Shown: one piece after another, positions 17,011 to 25,973 of the stretch
How positions within the stretch are numbered: position 1 is the first letter of the stretch
How the letters are laid out: the number at the start of each line of letters is the position of its first letter
Source: Apibacter raozihei
Lineage (GTDB): Bacteria > Bacteroidota > Bacteroidia > Flavobacteriales > Weeksellaceae
Direction: 5' to 3'
Length of the DNA stretch: 64,000 bases
NCBI RefSeq assembly: GCF_004014855.1
Contig: NZ_CP034930.1
Coordinates: 682,001 to 746,000 of the forward strand
Program-made: the position numbers and the translations under genes
Notes under the pieces: generated by a model
What the model saw: the letters and a program-made list of their open reading frames with translations, nothing else
Told to the model about the DNA's origin: nothing
Database searches by the model: none

Positions 17011-17868
17011 ATGGAGACTACAGCTGGTTCAAAACCAAAATGGATTCGGGTTAAACTTCCTACAGGAAAAAATTATAAAGAGCTTAGGGGGCTAGTAGAT
17101 AAATACAAATTAAATACAATCTGCCAAAGCGGTAGTTGCCCTAATATGGGAGAATGCTGGGGAGAGGGTACTGCTACTTTTATGATTCTTGGTAATGTTT
17201 GCACCAGGAGCTGTGGATTTTGTGGTGTTAAAACCGGAAGACCTGCAGAGATAGATTGGGAGGAGCCTGAAAAAGTGGCTCGCTCCATTAAATTGATGAA
17301 AATCAAGCACGCCGTACTTACTTCTGTAGATAGAGATGATATAAAAGACATGGGTTCTATAATTTGGGCAGAAACTATAAAAGCGGTTAGAAGAATAAGC
17401 CCTGGCACTACAATGGAAACCCTAATCCCTGATTTTCAAGGCATTGAAAAACATATAGATCGATTAATAGATGCAGCTCCTGAAGTAATTTCCCACAATA
17501 TGGAAACGGTCAGACGTTTAACACGAGAAGTTCGTATTCAGGCAAAATATGACAGAAGCCTTGAAGTTTTGAGATACATGAAGGAAAAGGGACAAAGACG
17601 TACTAAAACAGGCATTATGCTAGGTTTAGGAGAAAAACCCTCTGAAGTTTATGAATCAATTAAAGAAATTCATGACGCCAATGTTGATGTGATAACCATC
17701 GGTCAATATTTACAACCAAGTAAAAAGCATCTGCCTGTCAAAGAATACATATCATTAGAACAATTTAAAGATTATGAAGATTTTGCTAAAAATTTAGGTA
17801 ATTTCCGTCATATAGAGAGTAGTCCTTTGGTAAGATCATCCTATCATGCAGAAAGACATGTGAATTAG
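17011..17868 (+). CDS. lipA: Lipoyl synthase
   Basis: Radical SAM enzyme that inserts two sulfurs into octanoyl groups on lipoyl domains. The auxiliary cluster Cys residues are C38, C43 and C49 (CQSGSCPNMGEC) and the radical SAM triad is C64, C68 and C71 (CTRSCGFC). I chose the ATG at 17011 giving 285 residues, because relatives begin with a short N terminus just before KPKWIRVKLPTG; the frame is open back to an ATG at 16957, which would add 18 residues with no family match. The C-terminal RSSY that bears the conserved Arg-Ser-Ser-Tyr motif is intact. Confidence 0.95.
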   Translation: METTAGSKPKWIRVKLPTGKNYKELRGLVDKYKLNTICQSGSCPNMGECWGEGTATFMILGNVCTRSCGFCGVKTGRPAEIDWEEPEKVARSIKLMKIKHAVLTSVDRDDIKDMGSIIWAETIKAVRRISPGTTMETLIPDFQGIEKHIDRLIDAAPEVISHNMETVRRLTREVRIQAKYDRSLEVLRYMKEKGQRRTKTGIMLGLGEKPSEVYESIKEIHDANVDVITIGQYLQPSKKHLPVKEYISLEQFKDYEDFAKNLGNFRHIESSPLVRSSYHAERHVN

Positions 17869-17971
17869 TCATTGTTGCATAAAATTTTACAGGTTTGTTA
17901 ACTTATGAAATCATATAGATATAATTTATATGTTTTTTTCCGTTTAGACACTAACTACTATTTAAATAATA

Positions 17972-18643
17972 TTGAAAAAAATTTTTAAAATCATCGTATA
18001 TACACTAAGTATTGCAATAGGAGCCATTGTTTTATATTTTTTATCTGCTATTATCTTATCCAGAATTCCTGTTCAAGGAGATAAAAACAACCTTACAGAA
18101 ATACCTATATATATTTCTACTAATGGTATGCATACAGACTTTGTATTTCCAATAAAAACTGAAGAAATTGACTGGAGCAATGAAATAAAATTTGCTGACA
18201 TCAAAAGTAAAGACAGTCTTCAAAAATACATTGCCATCGGATGGGGTGATAAGGGGTTCTTTTTGGATGTTCCGGATTGGGATCATGTTAAATTTTCAAT
18301 TGCATTTAAAGCTGCTTTCGGATTGAGTACTACTGCAATTCATACGACTTATTTAAAAAAAGTTACAGAAGATAATCAATGTAAAAAAATTATGATTTCA
18401 AAAACGCAGTATAAAAAACTAGTTGAGTATATCCAGAAGGATTTTAAGCGAGATTCTAATGGAGATATAATACATATTAAGACCGATAAAACCTATGGCG
18501 CAACGGATTCTTTTTATCAAGCTAAAGGCTCCTACAATTTTTTATTTACCTGTAATACCTGGGCTAATTCCGGACTTAAATATGCCGGAATGAAAGCTTG
18601 TCTATGGACTCCTTTCCAACAAGGGATCTTTAATTTTTATTAA
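17972..18643 (+). CDS. DUF2459/TIGR02117 family protein
   Basis: A 223-residue protein with one N-terminal membrane anchor (about 5-28). The family motif TNGMHTDFVFP follows at about residue 50, then GWGDKGFFL near 90 and the C-terminal FTCNTWANSGLKYAG, which has a Cys often conserved in the family. The most plausible start is TTG at 17972, because no ATG lies in frame before the membrane anchor. The family was first seen near urease genes but its function is unknown; Cys/His conservation hints at a papain-like fold, which is inference. It precedes the YiaA-like gene by 18 bp. Confidence 0.85.
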   Translation: MKKIFKIIVYTLSIAIGAIVLYFLSAIILSRIPVQGDKNNLTEIPIYISTNGMHTDFVFPIKTEEIDWSNEIKFADIKSKDSLQKYIAIGWGDKGFFLDVPDWDHVKFSIAFKAAFGLSTTAIHTTYLKKVTEDNQCKKIMISKTQYKKLVEYIQKDFKRDSNGDIIHIKTDKTYGATDSFYQAKGSYNFLFTCNTWANSGLKYAGMKACLWTPFQQGIFNFY

Positions 18644-18661
18644 ATTATCAATTTTTAACAT

Positions 18662-19087
18662 ATGGAAAAAAAACAAACATCAATAGCTTTTGCCGGAGCT
18701 TCTTGGGTTATTTTAATCGTAGGTGTCGGAGGTTATTTAATAGGGCTTTGGAGAGCAGAAATGGAGTTAAATGAAAAAGGATATTATCTCTTAATTTTAC
18801 TTTATGGATTATTTTCTGGTGTATCAATTCAAAAATCAGTGAGGGACAGATTAGAAGGCATTCCAGTAACTGATCTCTATTATGGATTAAGCTGGGCTTC
18901 GCTACTTGCATCCGTTGCTTTACTCACAATCGGACTTATTAATGCCGATTTGCTTCCAAGCGAAAAAGGATTTTATGCATTTGGATTTATTCTTGCTTTA
19001 TTTGGCGCTATCTGTGTTCAAAAAAATACACGAGATGCTGAATTTGAAAACAAGAAGATTTTTAGTCCTCAAACTAATGAAGAATAA
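18662..19087 (+). CDS. YiaA/YiaB family inner membrane protein
   Basis: A 141-residue protein with four hydrophobic segments arranged as two repeated pairs: each half has a helix pair followed by a QKSVRD or QKNTRD motif (residues about 55-62 and 119-125). This twofold YiaA/B repeat identifies the family. Function is unknown; E. coli YiaA and YiaB are inner membrane proteins. It is followed immediately by a strong terminator. Confidence 0.88.
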   Translation: MEKKQTSIAFAGASWVILIVGVGGYLIGLWRAEMELNEKGYYLLILLYGLFSGVSIQKSVRDRLEGIPVTDLYYGLSWASLLASVALLTIGLINADLLPSEKGFYAFGFILALFGAICVQKNTRDAEFENKKIFSPQTNEE

Positions 19088-19088
19088 G

Positions 19089-19135
19089 AAAACTGTTTCG
19101 CATAATTTTTTTTATAATTTATGCGAAACAGTTTT
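19089..19135 (+). terminator. Terminator after the YiaA-like gene
   Basis: A 17-bp perfect inverted repeat (arms 19089-19105 and 19119-19135, core ACTGTTTCGCAT and complement) with a 13-nt T-rich loop begins 2 bp after the stop codon and ends in a T-run. Confidence 0.85.
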
Positions 19136-19174
19136 TATTGAGATATTTACCTGCTTTAATATTTTAAATTATTT

Positions 19175-19312
19175 ATGAAAAACGAAACTCGTTTCGACAT
19201 TATAGAGGAGATGAAATTAGCAAGACTTGAGCATCATCAGGACATAAAAAAACAACTCAATAAAAAGCTTAAGATTCAATTTAAACTACAAATTTTATAT
19301 CGAATCTTTTAA
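19175..19312 (+). CDS. Possible 45-residue basic protein
   Basis: An ATG-started frame of 45 codons encodes a charged, helical-looking peptide starting MKNETRFDIIEEMKLARLEH and rich in Lys. It lies between a terminator and the next gene. No family match is evident and no clear promoter precedes it, so it may be chance. Confidence 0.25.
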   Translation: MKNETRFDIIEEMKLARLEHHQDIKKQLNKKLKIQFKLQILYRIF

Positions 19313-19372
19313 CTTTGTAGGTATATAATATTTTAGAACCACTAAAGATAGAGCTTAAACAGAAATTCCCAT

Positions 19373-19380
19373 TACCTTTG
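19373..19380 (+). promoter_or_regulatory. -7 box (TACCTTTG) of the YcxB-like gene
   Basis: TACCTTTG matches TAnnTTTG and lies 23 bp before the ATG at 19404. No -33 TTG is seen at the right distance. Confidence 0.45.
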
Positions 19381-19403
19381 CATGTCCAATAAACAATACC
19401 ATT

Positions 19404-19952
19404 ATGAAAATAGATTATACTATTGATGAAAACGACTTTTTAATTTACCAACTCTTCACTGCCTCAAAATCTCCAAAAATTACCAAAACAAGAAAAATGT
19501 CTAAGTTTAGACTTCCTATATTTTTAATTATAATAGGAGTTCTATTTTATTTCTTAACCCAAATTTGGTATTACTTAATTTTTTGCTCTATTTTCGGACT
19601 TTTCTGGCTTCTTTTATTCCCTAAATGGGAAAAAAATTATTATAAAAAATACTTTCAGATATATATACAAGAAAACTTCAGCAACATATTTGGTAAAACT
19701 ATAACATTAGAGCTTACTAATGATTTTCTCTTTTCTAAGGAAAAAGGATATGAAAATAAAATAATGACTTCCGAACTGAAAGAAATCACAGAAATTCCTT
19801 CTTTAATTTTAATTAAATTAAGTAATGGCCAATCTCTTATAATTCCTAAAAATCAAATACCTGATATTAAACTCTTAAAATCACACTTGCAGGAACTTGC
19901 TTCTTATATTAATATTGATTATATCGTGAATGATAAATGGAAATGGAGATAG
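19404..19952 (+). CDS. YcxB-like membrane protein
   Basis: A 182-residue protein with a short cytoplasmic start, two close hydrophobic segments (about 35-50 and 55-72), then a soluble C-terminal domain with alternating strands ending in LIKLSNGQSLIIPKNQIPD near residue 137-153. This plan, with the ILIP-x-N/K-type final strand, is that of YcxB-like proteins, which have no known function. It is convergent with the MFS gene. The family call is tentative. Confidence 0.65.
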   Translation: MKIDYTIDENDFLIYQLFTASKSPKITKTRKMSKFRLPIFLIIIGVLFYFLTQIWYYLIFCSIFGLFWLLLFPKWEKNYYKKYFQIYIQENFSNIFGKTITLELTNDFLFSKEKGYENKIMTSELKEITEIPSLILIKLSNGQSLIIPKNQIPDIKLLKSHLQELASYINIDYIVNDKWKWR

Positions 19953-20004
19953 AAGTAAGTCAACTCTGTATATTTTAACAAATAATTTTTTATAAGATAA
20001 AACC

Positions 20005-20040
20005 ACTATAGGATGATAAGCACAGCCATCCAGTAATAGT
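20005..20040 (-). terminator. Hairpin after the MFS gene
   Basis: GGATG/CATCC (20011-20015 and 20027-20031) and the outer ACTAT/ATAGT form an interrupted stem just past the MFS stop codon at 20045. On the minus strand it is followed by GGTTTTATC and an AT-rich run, compatible with termination. The stem is imperfect. Confidence 0.45.
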
Positions 20041-20044
20041 CTAT

Positions 20045-21259
20045 TTACCCCTTCTTTAAAGTACGTATTGCCAAAATCAATCCTATTAAAACTAAAAATG
20101 CAGCAAAGGCAAAAGGCATCCCAGGAAAATATAACCCTCCAGACCTATCTGAAAACCAAGCAAATAACATAGTCATTATCGGCGGGCTAATGACTGCTGT
20201 AATACTTATTAAAGAACTCATACCCCCTTGTAACTCACCTTGTGAATCTTCTGGTACCTGATTGGTTACAATTCCTTGTAAAGCAGGCGAAGAAATTCCT
20301 CCTAAAGCATAAAATACACTGAAAAAATAAAGCATCCATCCTTGAGTTGCCATTGAAAATAAAACCAATACGATACATTCGATTATTAATCCGACATATA
20401 CGGAACGCCGATCCCCTAATCTAGGCTGAATAAACTTCACTAAAACTCCCTGAACGAGAGCTAACATCAACCCCATAAAACCTATAGAATATCCAATTTG
20501 CTCTTCGCTCCAACCAAATTTTTCAATAGTGTAATACATCCATACACTTTCCATAGAATGACCAGCTGTATAAATAAAAGTATATGCCAGCAAAAGACCT
20601 GAAATAACTGGAAATTTTTTAAGTTGTATAAATGTTCCAATAGGATTAGCTCTATTCCAGTCAAAAGCACGTCGTTTGTCTTTACTTAAAGACTCTGGCA
20701 ATACAAAGTATCCATATAAAAGATTTATAAAAGACAGGGCCGCAGCTACTAAGAAAGGTATATGAATTCCGTATTTCACCAACACCCCCCCTAAAACAGG
20801 TCCAATAATAAACCCTAAACCAAAAGCGGCATTAAGCAAACCAAAATTTCTTGAACGCTTTTCTGACGGTGTTATATCTGCAACGTATGCTGAGGCTACT
20901 CCATATCCTCCTCCTGTAAAACCTCCTATAATGCGACCTATAAACAACCAAAACATAGTAGGTGCGTACGCCATAAAAATACTGTTGATACCTAATGTGA
21001 AAAGCGAAATTAATAATATAGGCCTTCTCCCATATCTGTCACTTAAATTACCCCAAAATGGTGCAGACAGGAACTGCATTAGTGCAAAGACAAATATTAA
21101 TGCTCCTCCATATTCTGCAGCAACCGTAATATCCCCTCCTACCATATTTGAAATAAGTTGAGGGAGAATTGGCAAAATAATTCCGAATCCCATTACATCC
21201 ACTAATACTGTAATAAAAATAAAACCTAATGCTGCGTTTTGATTTTTAGAATGGCTCAT
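20045..21259 (-). CDS. MFS transporter, TetA-like drug exporter family
   Basis: A 404-residue transporter with about twelve membrane spans. Motif A of the drug:H+ antiporters is present between TM2 and TM3 as GNLSDRYGRRPILL, and motif C-like GFIIGPVLGG lies in TM5. The sequence resembles the TCR/Tet MFS group (tetracycline or multidrug exporters), which in Bacteroidota is usually a chromosomal housekeeping exporter; substrate cannot be stated. No tetR-type gene is adjacent. A -7 box lies at 21301-21308. Confidence 0.9.
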   Translation of the reverse strand: MSHSKNQNAALGFIFITVLVDVMGFGIILPILPQLISNMVGGDITVAAEYGGALIFVFALMQFLSAPFWGNLSDRYGRRPILLISLFTLGINSIFMAYAPTMFWLFIGRIIGGFTGGGYGVASAYVADITPSEKRSRNFGLLNAAFGLGFIIGPVLGGVLVKYGIHIPFLVAAALSFINLLYGYFVLPESLSKDKRRAFDWNRANPIGTFIQLKKFPVISGLLLAYTFIYTAGHSMESVWMYYTIEKFGWSEEQIGYSIGFMGLMLALVQGVLVKFIQPRLGDRRSVYVGLIIECIVLVLFSMATQGWMLYFFSVFYALGGISSPALQGIVTNQVPEDSQGELQGGMSSLISITAVISPPIMTMLFAWFSDRSGGLYFPGMPFAFAAFLVLIGLILAIRTLKKG

Positions 21260-21300
21260 AAAATGATAATGTCAACGTGTGAATATTAAAACTTAATCTG

Positions 21301-21308
21301 CAAATATA
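21301..21308 (-). promoter_or_regulatory. -7 box (TATATTTG) of the MFS gene
   Basis: The minus strand reads TATATTTGC 42 bp before the MFS start codon at 21259, a match to the Bacteroidetes -7 consensus. Confidence 0.5.
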
Positions 21309-21557
21309 CGTTCATATATTTCTTATAATTAGTAATCTTAACCTTATTACCAAATAAATTTTATAATTATTGTTCTCAGATTAATATTTAATGGATATTT
21401 AAATTAATTAGTATTTAATCAATTAATTATTCAATGTATACATTTTTAAATACAAATAAATCGATTAAATATAAAAAAAAGGTCTAAACATTAAATTTTT
21501 AATTAAATATAAAATATACAATATGCAAAATTTATTTTTAATATTCAAATATTTAAC

Positions 21558-21565
21558 TATTTTTG
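21558..21565 (+). promoter_or_regulatory. Possible -7 box (TATTTTTG) of the exported protein gene
   Basis: TATTTTTG followed by C lies about 210 bp before the ATG at 21775, so a long leader is implied if this is the promoter. Confidence 0.4.
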
Positions 21566-21774
21566 CTTTATAAAAGCATAAATATTCATTAATTTTAAGA
21601 AAGAAATAATTTCACTATTCTTGCATAAATTTTAAAGCTTACTCAATTATACTTACAAAAAAAATATATAATTAATAAATACAGTAACATTATCATTTAT
21701 TAATAAGATATATATCAATTGAATTTTAAATAGAGAAATAAAAAATATATATTTTAACTTTTAATAATTTTATA

Positions 21775-22572
21775 ATGAAACAAAAAATTTTTGTACTCTC
21801 AGCTCTCTTGTTTACAAGCTTATCTTTTAGTCAAATTGGCATAAACAATCAAAGCCCTAATGCTACACTTGATATTAGCGCCATAAAATCAGATGGTAGC
21901 ACAGCTGAAGGTATAATAGCCCCTAGGCTGACCGGAGATCAAATTAAAGCAGCTAACCCTAAATATGGGATAAATCAAACAGGTGCTATTATATATGCTA
22001 CTTCAGGAATTTCCGCAGCAGATCCAACCGATAAAACAACTAATATTACTACAGCTGGATATTATTTCTTTAACGGCTCAACTTGGGAATTGTTAAACCC
22101 TCAAACAACAGATTCTGATGCTACTCGTTTTTTAGGTGGAACTGTTTATGTTAAATTTAATTCTATTTCCGGAGGAACACTAACTAGCACTAAAGTTATA
22201 GGTGGAGCATCAGGTACCAGCTATACGGTGGGAGGCTCTACCCAACTATCATCCAAAGGTGGTATAAATTCATTAATTGGTAATGGATTCACTATATCTA
22301 ACCCATCTAACGGTGTGTTCGATATTAAATTAGATACACCCATGACTGAAATATACGGTATTTCACTTAATATTGTTGATGCATATGGCCCAACAAGCGG
22401 TAGTGTGAATCCAGGTCAATCTCCTGATCCTAATACTCCGGGAATAAAACTAAAAACTAATGATAATTGCCAGGTAGCATATCTATCAAATAATCTTTTC
22501 AGATTAAAAACTGGTGATGATGCAGGTACTTTAGCGAACAGACCTTTTACTTTTTTAATAATCGGAAACTAG
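21775..22572 (+). CDS. Exported protein, unknown function (Flavobacteria surface type)
   Basis: A 265-residue secreted protein with a Sec signal peptide (about 1-20, ending SLSFSQ). The mature start IGINNQSPNATLDISA is the recurring N-terminal motif of many secreted proteins in Chryseobacterium and relatives (usual form VGINTTTPNATLDI). Later parts are Gly/Ser/Thr-rich beta-type sequence. No type IX C-terminal sorting domain is evident. It is monocistronic with its own terminator and a long AT-rich upstream region. A surface or appendage role is possible but not shown. Confidence 0.7.
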   Translation: MKQKIFVLSALLFTSLSFSQIGINNQSPNATLDISAIKSDGSTAEGIIAPRLTGDQIKAANPKYGINQTGAIIYATSGISAADPTDKTTNITTAGYYFFNGSTWELLNPQTTDSDATRFLGGTVYVKFNSISGGTLTSTKVIGGASGTSYTVGGSTQLSSKGGINSLIGNGFTISNPSNGVFDIKLDTPMTEIYGISLNIVDAYGPTSGSVNPGQSPDPNTPGIKLKTNDNCQVAYLSNNLFRLKTGDDAGTLANRPFTFLIIGN

Positions 22573-22603
22573 ACTAGAAGATTTGCATTACAAATTTTAA
22601 TAG

Positions 22604-22629
22604 AAAAGAGCGATATATCTCGCTCTTTT
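22604..22629 (+). terminator. Terminator after the exported protein gene
   Basis: A 10-bp perfect stem (AAAAGAGCGA, 22604-22613, with 22620-22629), 6-nt loop, followed by a run of T. It lies 32 bp after the stop codon and also 15 bp before the end of the convergent Fur-type gene. Confidence 0.85.
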
Positions 22630-22643
22630 TTTTATAATATATG

Positions 22644-23027
22644 TTATTCAGAATTACAGGCCGGACATATACCTATAACTGTAAAATTTATATCTGAAAT
22701 CTGATAACCATTTGGTAATTCAAAAGAGGCCTGAACACCTTCCAAACATGTTAACGTATGACATTTTTCACAACTAAAATGCAAATGGTTATGTTGATGA
22801 GCCTTTTTACAGTTTTTACATTTTGCATATTTAATTACTCTATCAATGTCAATTACTTTATGCACTAACCCTTCGTTAATTAATCGATCCAGGACTCTAT
22901 ATACTGTTGCACGATCACAAGTATCACCTAAAAAATTCTGTATTTCCGTTCCAGACAATGCTTTTAACGAAGTTTGTAACAATGTTAATATTTCTACTTT
23001 TGCTTTAGTATTTCTTATCTGTTTCAT
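22644..23027 (-). CDS. Fur family transcriptional regulator
   Basis: A 127-residue metalloregulator. An N-terminal winged helix (residues about 5-60, DRATVYRVLDRLINEGLVHKV) is followed by a dimerisation domain with the His/Cys metal ligands HQHNHLHFSCEKCHTLTCLEG and a final CPAC. Two CxxC pairs (CEKC and CPAC) indicate the structural zinc site. The Fur family senses iron, zinc or peroxide; the short His-rich hinge resembles Zur/PerR more than Fur, but the metal cannot be fixed. It stands alone, not beside transporter genes. Confidence 0.9.
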   Translation of the reverse strand: MKQIRNTKAKVEILTLLQTSLKALSGTEIQNFLGDTCDRATVYRVLDRLINEGLVHKVIDIDRVIKYAKCKNCKKAHQHNHLHFSCEKCHTLTCLEGVQASFELPNGYQISDINFTVIGICPACNSE

Positions 23028-23131
23028 TTATCTTAGTAATCAACTTAAAAGTAAAAATTTATAAATATCTAATAAGAGTATCAATTTTAGTTTTACTAAT
23101 ATAATTAAATATCTTGCATATTTTACAAAAA

Positions 23132-23159
23132 GAGGAAAGTAATAAAAATTACTTTCCTC
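23132..23159 (-). terminator. Terminator after the minus-strand lipoprotein gene
   Basis: An 11-bp perfect stem GAGGAAAGTAA/TTACTTTCCTC with a 6-nt loop lies 44 bp past the stop codon at 23203; the plus-strand A-run at 23127-23131 gives a U-run. Confidence 0.85.
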
Positions 23160-23202
23160 AAAATTAAAACAAATAATATAATTTACTTTGCTCTGAAAAT
23201 AT

Positions 23203-23895
23203 TTATTTAGAAGCAATTATATATTTTAACACTAATTCATCATTTCCTATAAATGAAGTTTGATAATCTTCTCTATTCCAATCTACTCTTTCAATCGATT
23301 TTTTAACATTTGTTACAAGTTTTCTCATTACATATTTTACGTTTTTAGCACCTTCAGCATTATCACTACCTAATGTGAAATAAGACAACACACCGGTTGT
23401 TTCATACTTACCACTTACAGCAGTTCCATCGGCATAGTTTAATTCTCTTGGTTGAAAAACAGCTCCAGTACCAGTTGCTGAATTAGAATTAAGTACAAAA
23501 TTTCCTCCTATTATAAAAGCTTTGTAACTATCTGCTATGGTTTTATTAGCAATATAGTTTTGTTGTACTTCAGCACCGTTCTGATTCCATGATTTTAATT
23601 CTACTTTATAAATAGCCCCAGGTTTTAATTTAACAGGATTTCCCGATATTGCATCTCCCTTAGAATTAAATTGAATTGTTGTTTTGTCTCCTTCAGTTGA
23701 TCCTGCTATACCATGAAAATGATCTCCATGTGCATATAAACCTTCACCACTGACTTCTGTAAAAACCAATTCACTTTTCTGTATTCTATCAGTATCAATA
23801 AATTCATCATCATTGCTACAAGAAATAAGTGATATTGTAATAACACACAGTACAATTAATCTCAATAATAAATTTTCCTTCAGTTTATTTTTCAT
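23203..23895 (-). CDS. Lipoprotein of unknown function
   Basis: A 230-residue protein with a type II signal peptide; the lipobox LISC places the acylated Cys at residue 26, followed by SNDD, which fits surface or outer-membrane sorting in Bacteroidota. The mature part has mostly strand-like sequence with HGDHFHGIAG (His-rich, around residue 57-66) near the N terminus. The His cluster could bind metal, which is inference only. No family recognised. It has its own -7 box and terminator. Confidence 0.7.
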   Translation of the reverse strand: MKNKLKENLLLRLIVLCVITISLISCSNDDEFIDTDRIQKSELVFTEVSGEGLYAHGDHFHGIAGSTEGDKTTIQFNSKGDAISGNPVKLKPGAIYKVELKSWNQNGAEVQQNYIANKTIADSYKAFIIGGNFVLNSNSATGTGAVFQPRELNYADGTAVSGKYETTGVLSYFTLGSDNAEGAKNVKYVMRKLVTNVKKSIERVDWNREDYQTSFIGNDELVLKYIIASK

Positions 23896-23928
23896 TTCTT
23901 TTAATATTTTATAGTTAATTTATGCTGA

Positions 23929-23936
23929 CAAATATA
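23929..23936 (-). promoter_or_regulatory. -7 box (TATATTTG) of the lipoprotein gene
   Basis: The minus strand reads TATATTTG 34 bp before the start codon at 23895. Confidence 0.5.
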
Positions 23937-24005
23937 AATATTTTTTTTATTAATGCAATTATGTCGCAATAAATTATTTAAAAAATTAATCTTTTTTGTA
24001 TTATC

Positions 24006-24055
24006 CTTAATTAAGAAAGCCTGAATATTTTCATATTCAGGCTTTCTTAATTAAG
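24006..24055 (-). terminator. Long perfect hairpin after the glutaminyl cyclase gene
   Basis: A 22-bp perfect inverted repeat (24006-24027 with 24034-24055, 6-nt loop; core GAAAGCCTGAATA) lies 15 bp past the stop codon at 24070. It is long and strong for a single-gene terminator and would function in both directions. Confidence 0.85.
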
Positions 24056-24069
24056 ACTATTAAAACTGT

Positions 24070-25116
24070 TTATTTTATATTAAATTCTACTTTATAAATT
24101 TTTGACCAAAGTTTTCCGGTAATCAGAAATGTATTTCCTTCAACATGAGCAATTCCATTTAACACAGCTTCACTATTGGTTTTATTTTGTTTTACTAATT
24201 CTGAAAAATCAGCTTTAGCAACCACTGAACCTGTTGCTGGATTTATAACTAAAATAATGGGTGCATCAAAAACATTTGCATATATATACCCATTGGCATA
24301 CTCTAATTCATTAAGATAGGTGTAAATAGTATCATATCCTGCTGCGGTAACTGTCTTTTTTAAATTGAAATCCGAATCAAAAAATTTAAGATTTGAAGAA
24401 CTATCAGAAATTACTATTTCTTTTCCCATTGTTGTAGCTCCCCAACCTTCTATAATACTACCCGGATAAGTAAATTGATTAGTTAGTTTAAAATCACTTT
24501 CATCAAAAACTAAACATGTTCTTTCCCTCCATGTTAACAGATACAACTTTTTATTAAGGACGGCGAAACCTTCTGCAAAAAATTTGGAATCTATATCAAC
24601 CGACTGTGTATATGTAGTTGAACCCAACGGATATCTCACCAATTTAGATTTACCATATTGTCCTGAACTTTCTGTTATAACTCCATTTTGGTATGTGAAA
24701 CCTTGTGTAAATAATTCAGGATTATGTGGATATTCTCCAACAATTTTGTAAGTCAACTCTTTTTCTTTTTCTTTAGAATAAACACTAAAGGTAGCATCAA
24801 TAAGTTTTTGATGTTTACCATTATAATTTAAGGTAAGAACTAAATAGTTAGTTCCGATTTGAGCATTTGTAGAATCTAATGTAATCTCTTTAAGATCAGA
24901 ATACAACTTGTCATTTAATTTTATTGTATAAGAATTTATAGTCGCATCCGAGGAAGTAAACTCTAATGGGAGTTTATCTCCAATATGTAACCCCATCGTG
25001 TCAAGCTGCTCAAAATTAGTACTGACACTGATATCTGAATCATTTTTACAGCTTGTAACCCATGTAATAAATAACAAGGATAACAAAAACAGCTTGTATT
25101 TTATAAAAAATTTCAT
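24070..25116 (-). CDS. Glutaminyl-peptide cyclotransferase, lipoprotein
   Basis: A 348-residue beta-propeller enzyme that cyclises N-terminal Gln to pyroglutamate on exported proteins. The family hallmark YPHNPELFTQGF is at about residues 129-140, and the SSGQYGKSKL and GWGATT segments follow as expected. The signal peptide is type II with the lipid-modified Cys at 23. About 100 residues precede the propeller. The start codon overlaps the lgt stop codon (TAATG), so translation is coupled with Lgt, the enzyme that begins its own lipidation. Bacteroidota place N-terminal pyroGlu on many exported proteins. Confidence 0.9.
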   Translation of the reverse strand: MKFFIKYKLFLLSLLFITWVTSCKNDSDISVSTNFEQLDTMGLHIGDKLPLEFTSSDATINSYTIKLNDKLYSDLKEITLDSTNAQIGTNYLVLTLNYNGKHQKLIDATFSVYSKEKEKELTYKIVGEYPHNPELFTQGFTYQNGVITESSGQYGKSKLVRYPLGSTTYTQSVDIDSKFFAEGFAVLNKKLYLLTWRERTCLVFDESDFKLTNQFTYPGSIIEGWGATTMGKEIVISDSSSNLKFFDSDFNLKKTVTAAGYDTIYTYLNELEYANGYIYANVFDAPIILVINPATGSVVAKADFSELVKQNKTNSEAVLNGIAHVEGNTFLITGKLWSKIYKVEFNIK

Positions 25117-25973
25117 TATTGTTTGTTTTTAGGAATGTAAATTCTATTTTTTGCTGTAGCTAATATTATAAATCCGGCAATAATGAAAGGAACACTTAAC
25201 CACTGACCTGTATTAAGACCTAACCAATTGATATATTCTTCTCCTTGTGGCTCTTTGAAAAATTCAACCATAAAACGTATACCGAAAAGAATTATTAAAA
25301 AGAAACCGAAAATCCAACCAAGATATTTCTTTTTATCCGTTTTAAAATATATAAATAAAAGCATTATAAATAATATCAGATAACCAAAAGCCTCATACAG
25401 TTGGGCGGGATGACGAGGAACAACTCCTCCATACTCTCCGGTGTCTTGTTGAACAAATAGAACCGCCCAAGGAAGATCAGATGGTTTACCTAAAATTTCT
25501 GAGTTAAAAAAATTACCAAATCGTATAAACATCCCACCAATGGCAACAGGAATAACAATTCTATCAAGAATCCATAAAAAATTTCTCTTGAGATATTTTC
25601 TGGTAAATAAATAAAGAGAAATTAATATCCCTATAGCGGCACCATGACTTGCAAGGCCTGAAAATCCAGTAAATTCAAAATTAGGCTGTGTCCTTATAGG
25701 TAAAAACACAGCTAAGGGATCCTGTACAAATAATTCTTTTTGATAAAATAAAACATGACCAAGTCTGGCACCTAAAATGACTGCTACAAACATGTAAAGA
25801 AACAACGGATCCAGTAATTTTTTATCTTCATGGTCTGTTTTAAATATTAAATCCATAAGATAAAACCCTAATCCGAAAGCGATGACGTACATCAGGCTAT
25901 AATATCTAAGAGTAAAACTACCTATGTGAATCCCCAAACTAGGATCCCATATAATTTCTAAAATCTGATTCAT
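25116..25973 (-). CDS. lgt: Prolipoprotein diacylglyceryl transferase
   Basis: A 285-residue inner membrane enzyme that transfers diacylglycerol to the lipobox Cys of prolipoproteins. Seven membrane segments; conserved blocks include SHGAAIGIL near 109-117, the Lgt signature around [12 protein letters not shown] (about 151-162) with the essential Arg, and [11 protein letters not shown]. Length is normal. It overlaps yidD by 4 bp (ATGA) and the cyclotransferase by one base, giving a tight three-gene operon for exported-protein maturation. Confidence 0.97.
   Translation of the reverse strand: MNQILEIIWDPSLGIHIGSFTLRYYSLMYVIAFGLGFYLMDLIFKTDHEDKKLLDPLFLYMFVAVILGARLGHVLFYQKELFVQDPLAVFLPIRTQPNFEFTGFSGLASHGAAIGILISLYLFTRKYLKRNFLWILDRIVIPVAIGGMFIRFGNFFNSEILGKPSDLPWAVLFVQQDTGEYGGVVPRHPAQLYEAFGYLILFIMLLFIYFKTDKKKYLGWIFGFFLIILFGIRFMVEFFKEPQGEEYINWLGLNTGQWLSVPFIIAGFIILATAKNRIYIPKNKQ

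Larger units (their letters stand above)
19088..19403. other. Gap holding a terminator, a micro-ORF and a promoter box
   Basis: This gap holds the terminator after the YiaA-like gene, one possible 45-codon reading frame (19175-19312), and a -7 box at 19373-19380. A second TAACTTTG is at 19310-19317, overlapping the end of the micro-ORF. Nothing else is recognisable. Confidence 0.6.
21260..21774. other. AT-rich divergent intergenic region
   Basis: 515 bp of very AT-rich DNA between the MFS gene and the exported protein gene. It holds a minus-strand -7 box (21301-21308) and a plus-strand -7 box (21558-21565). Many TTTAAAT/ATTTAATTAAT runs occur; I see no gene, tRNA or defined RNA. Confidence 0.6.
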
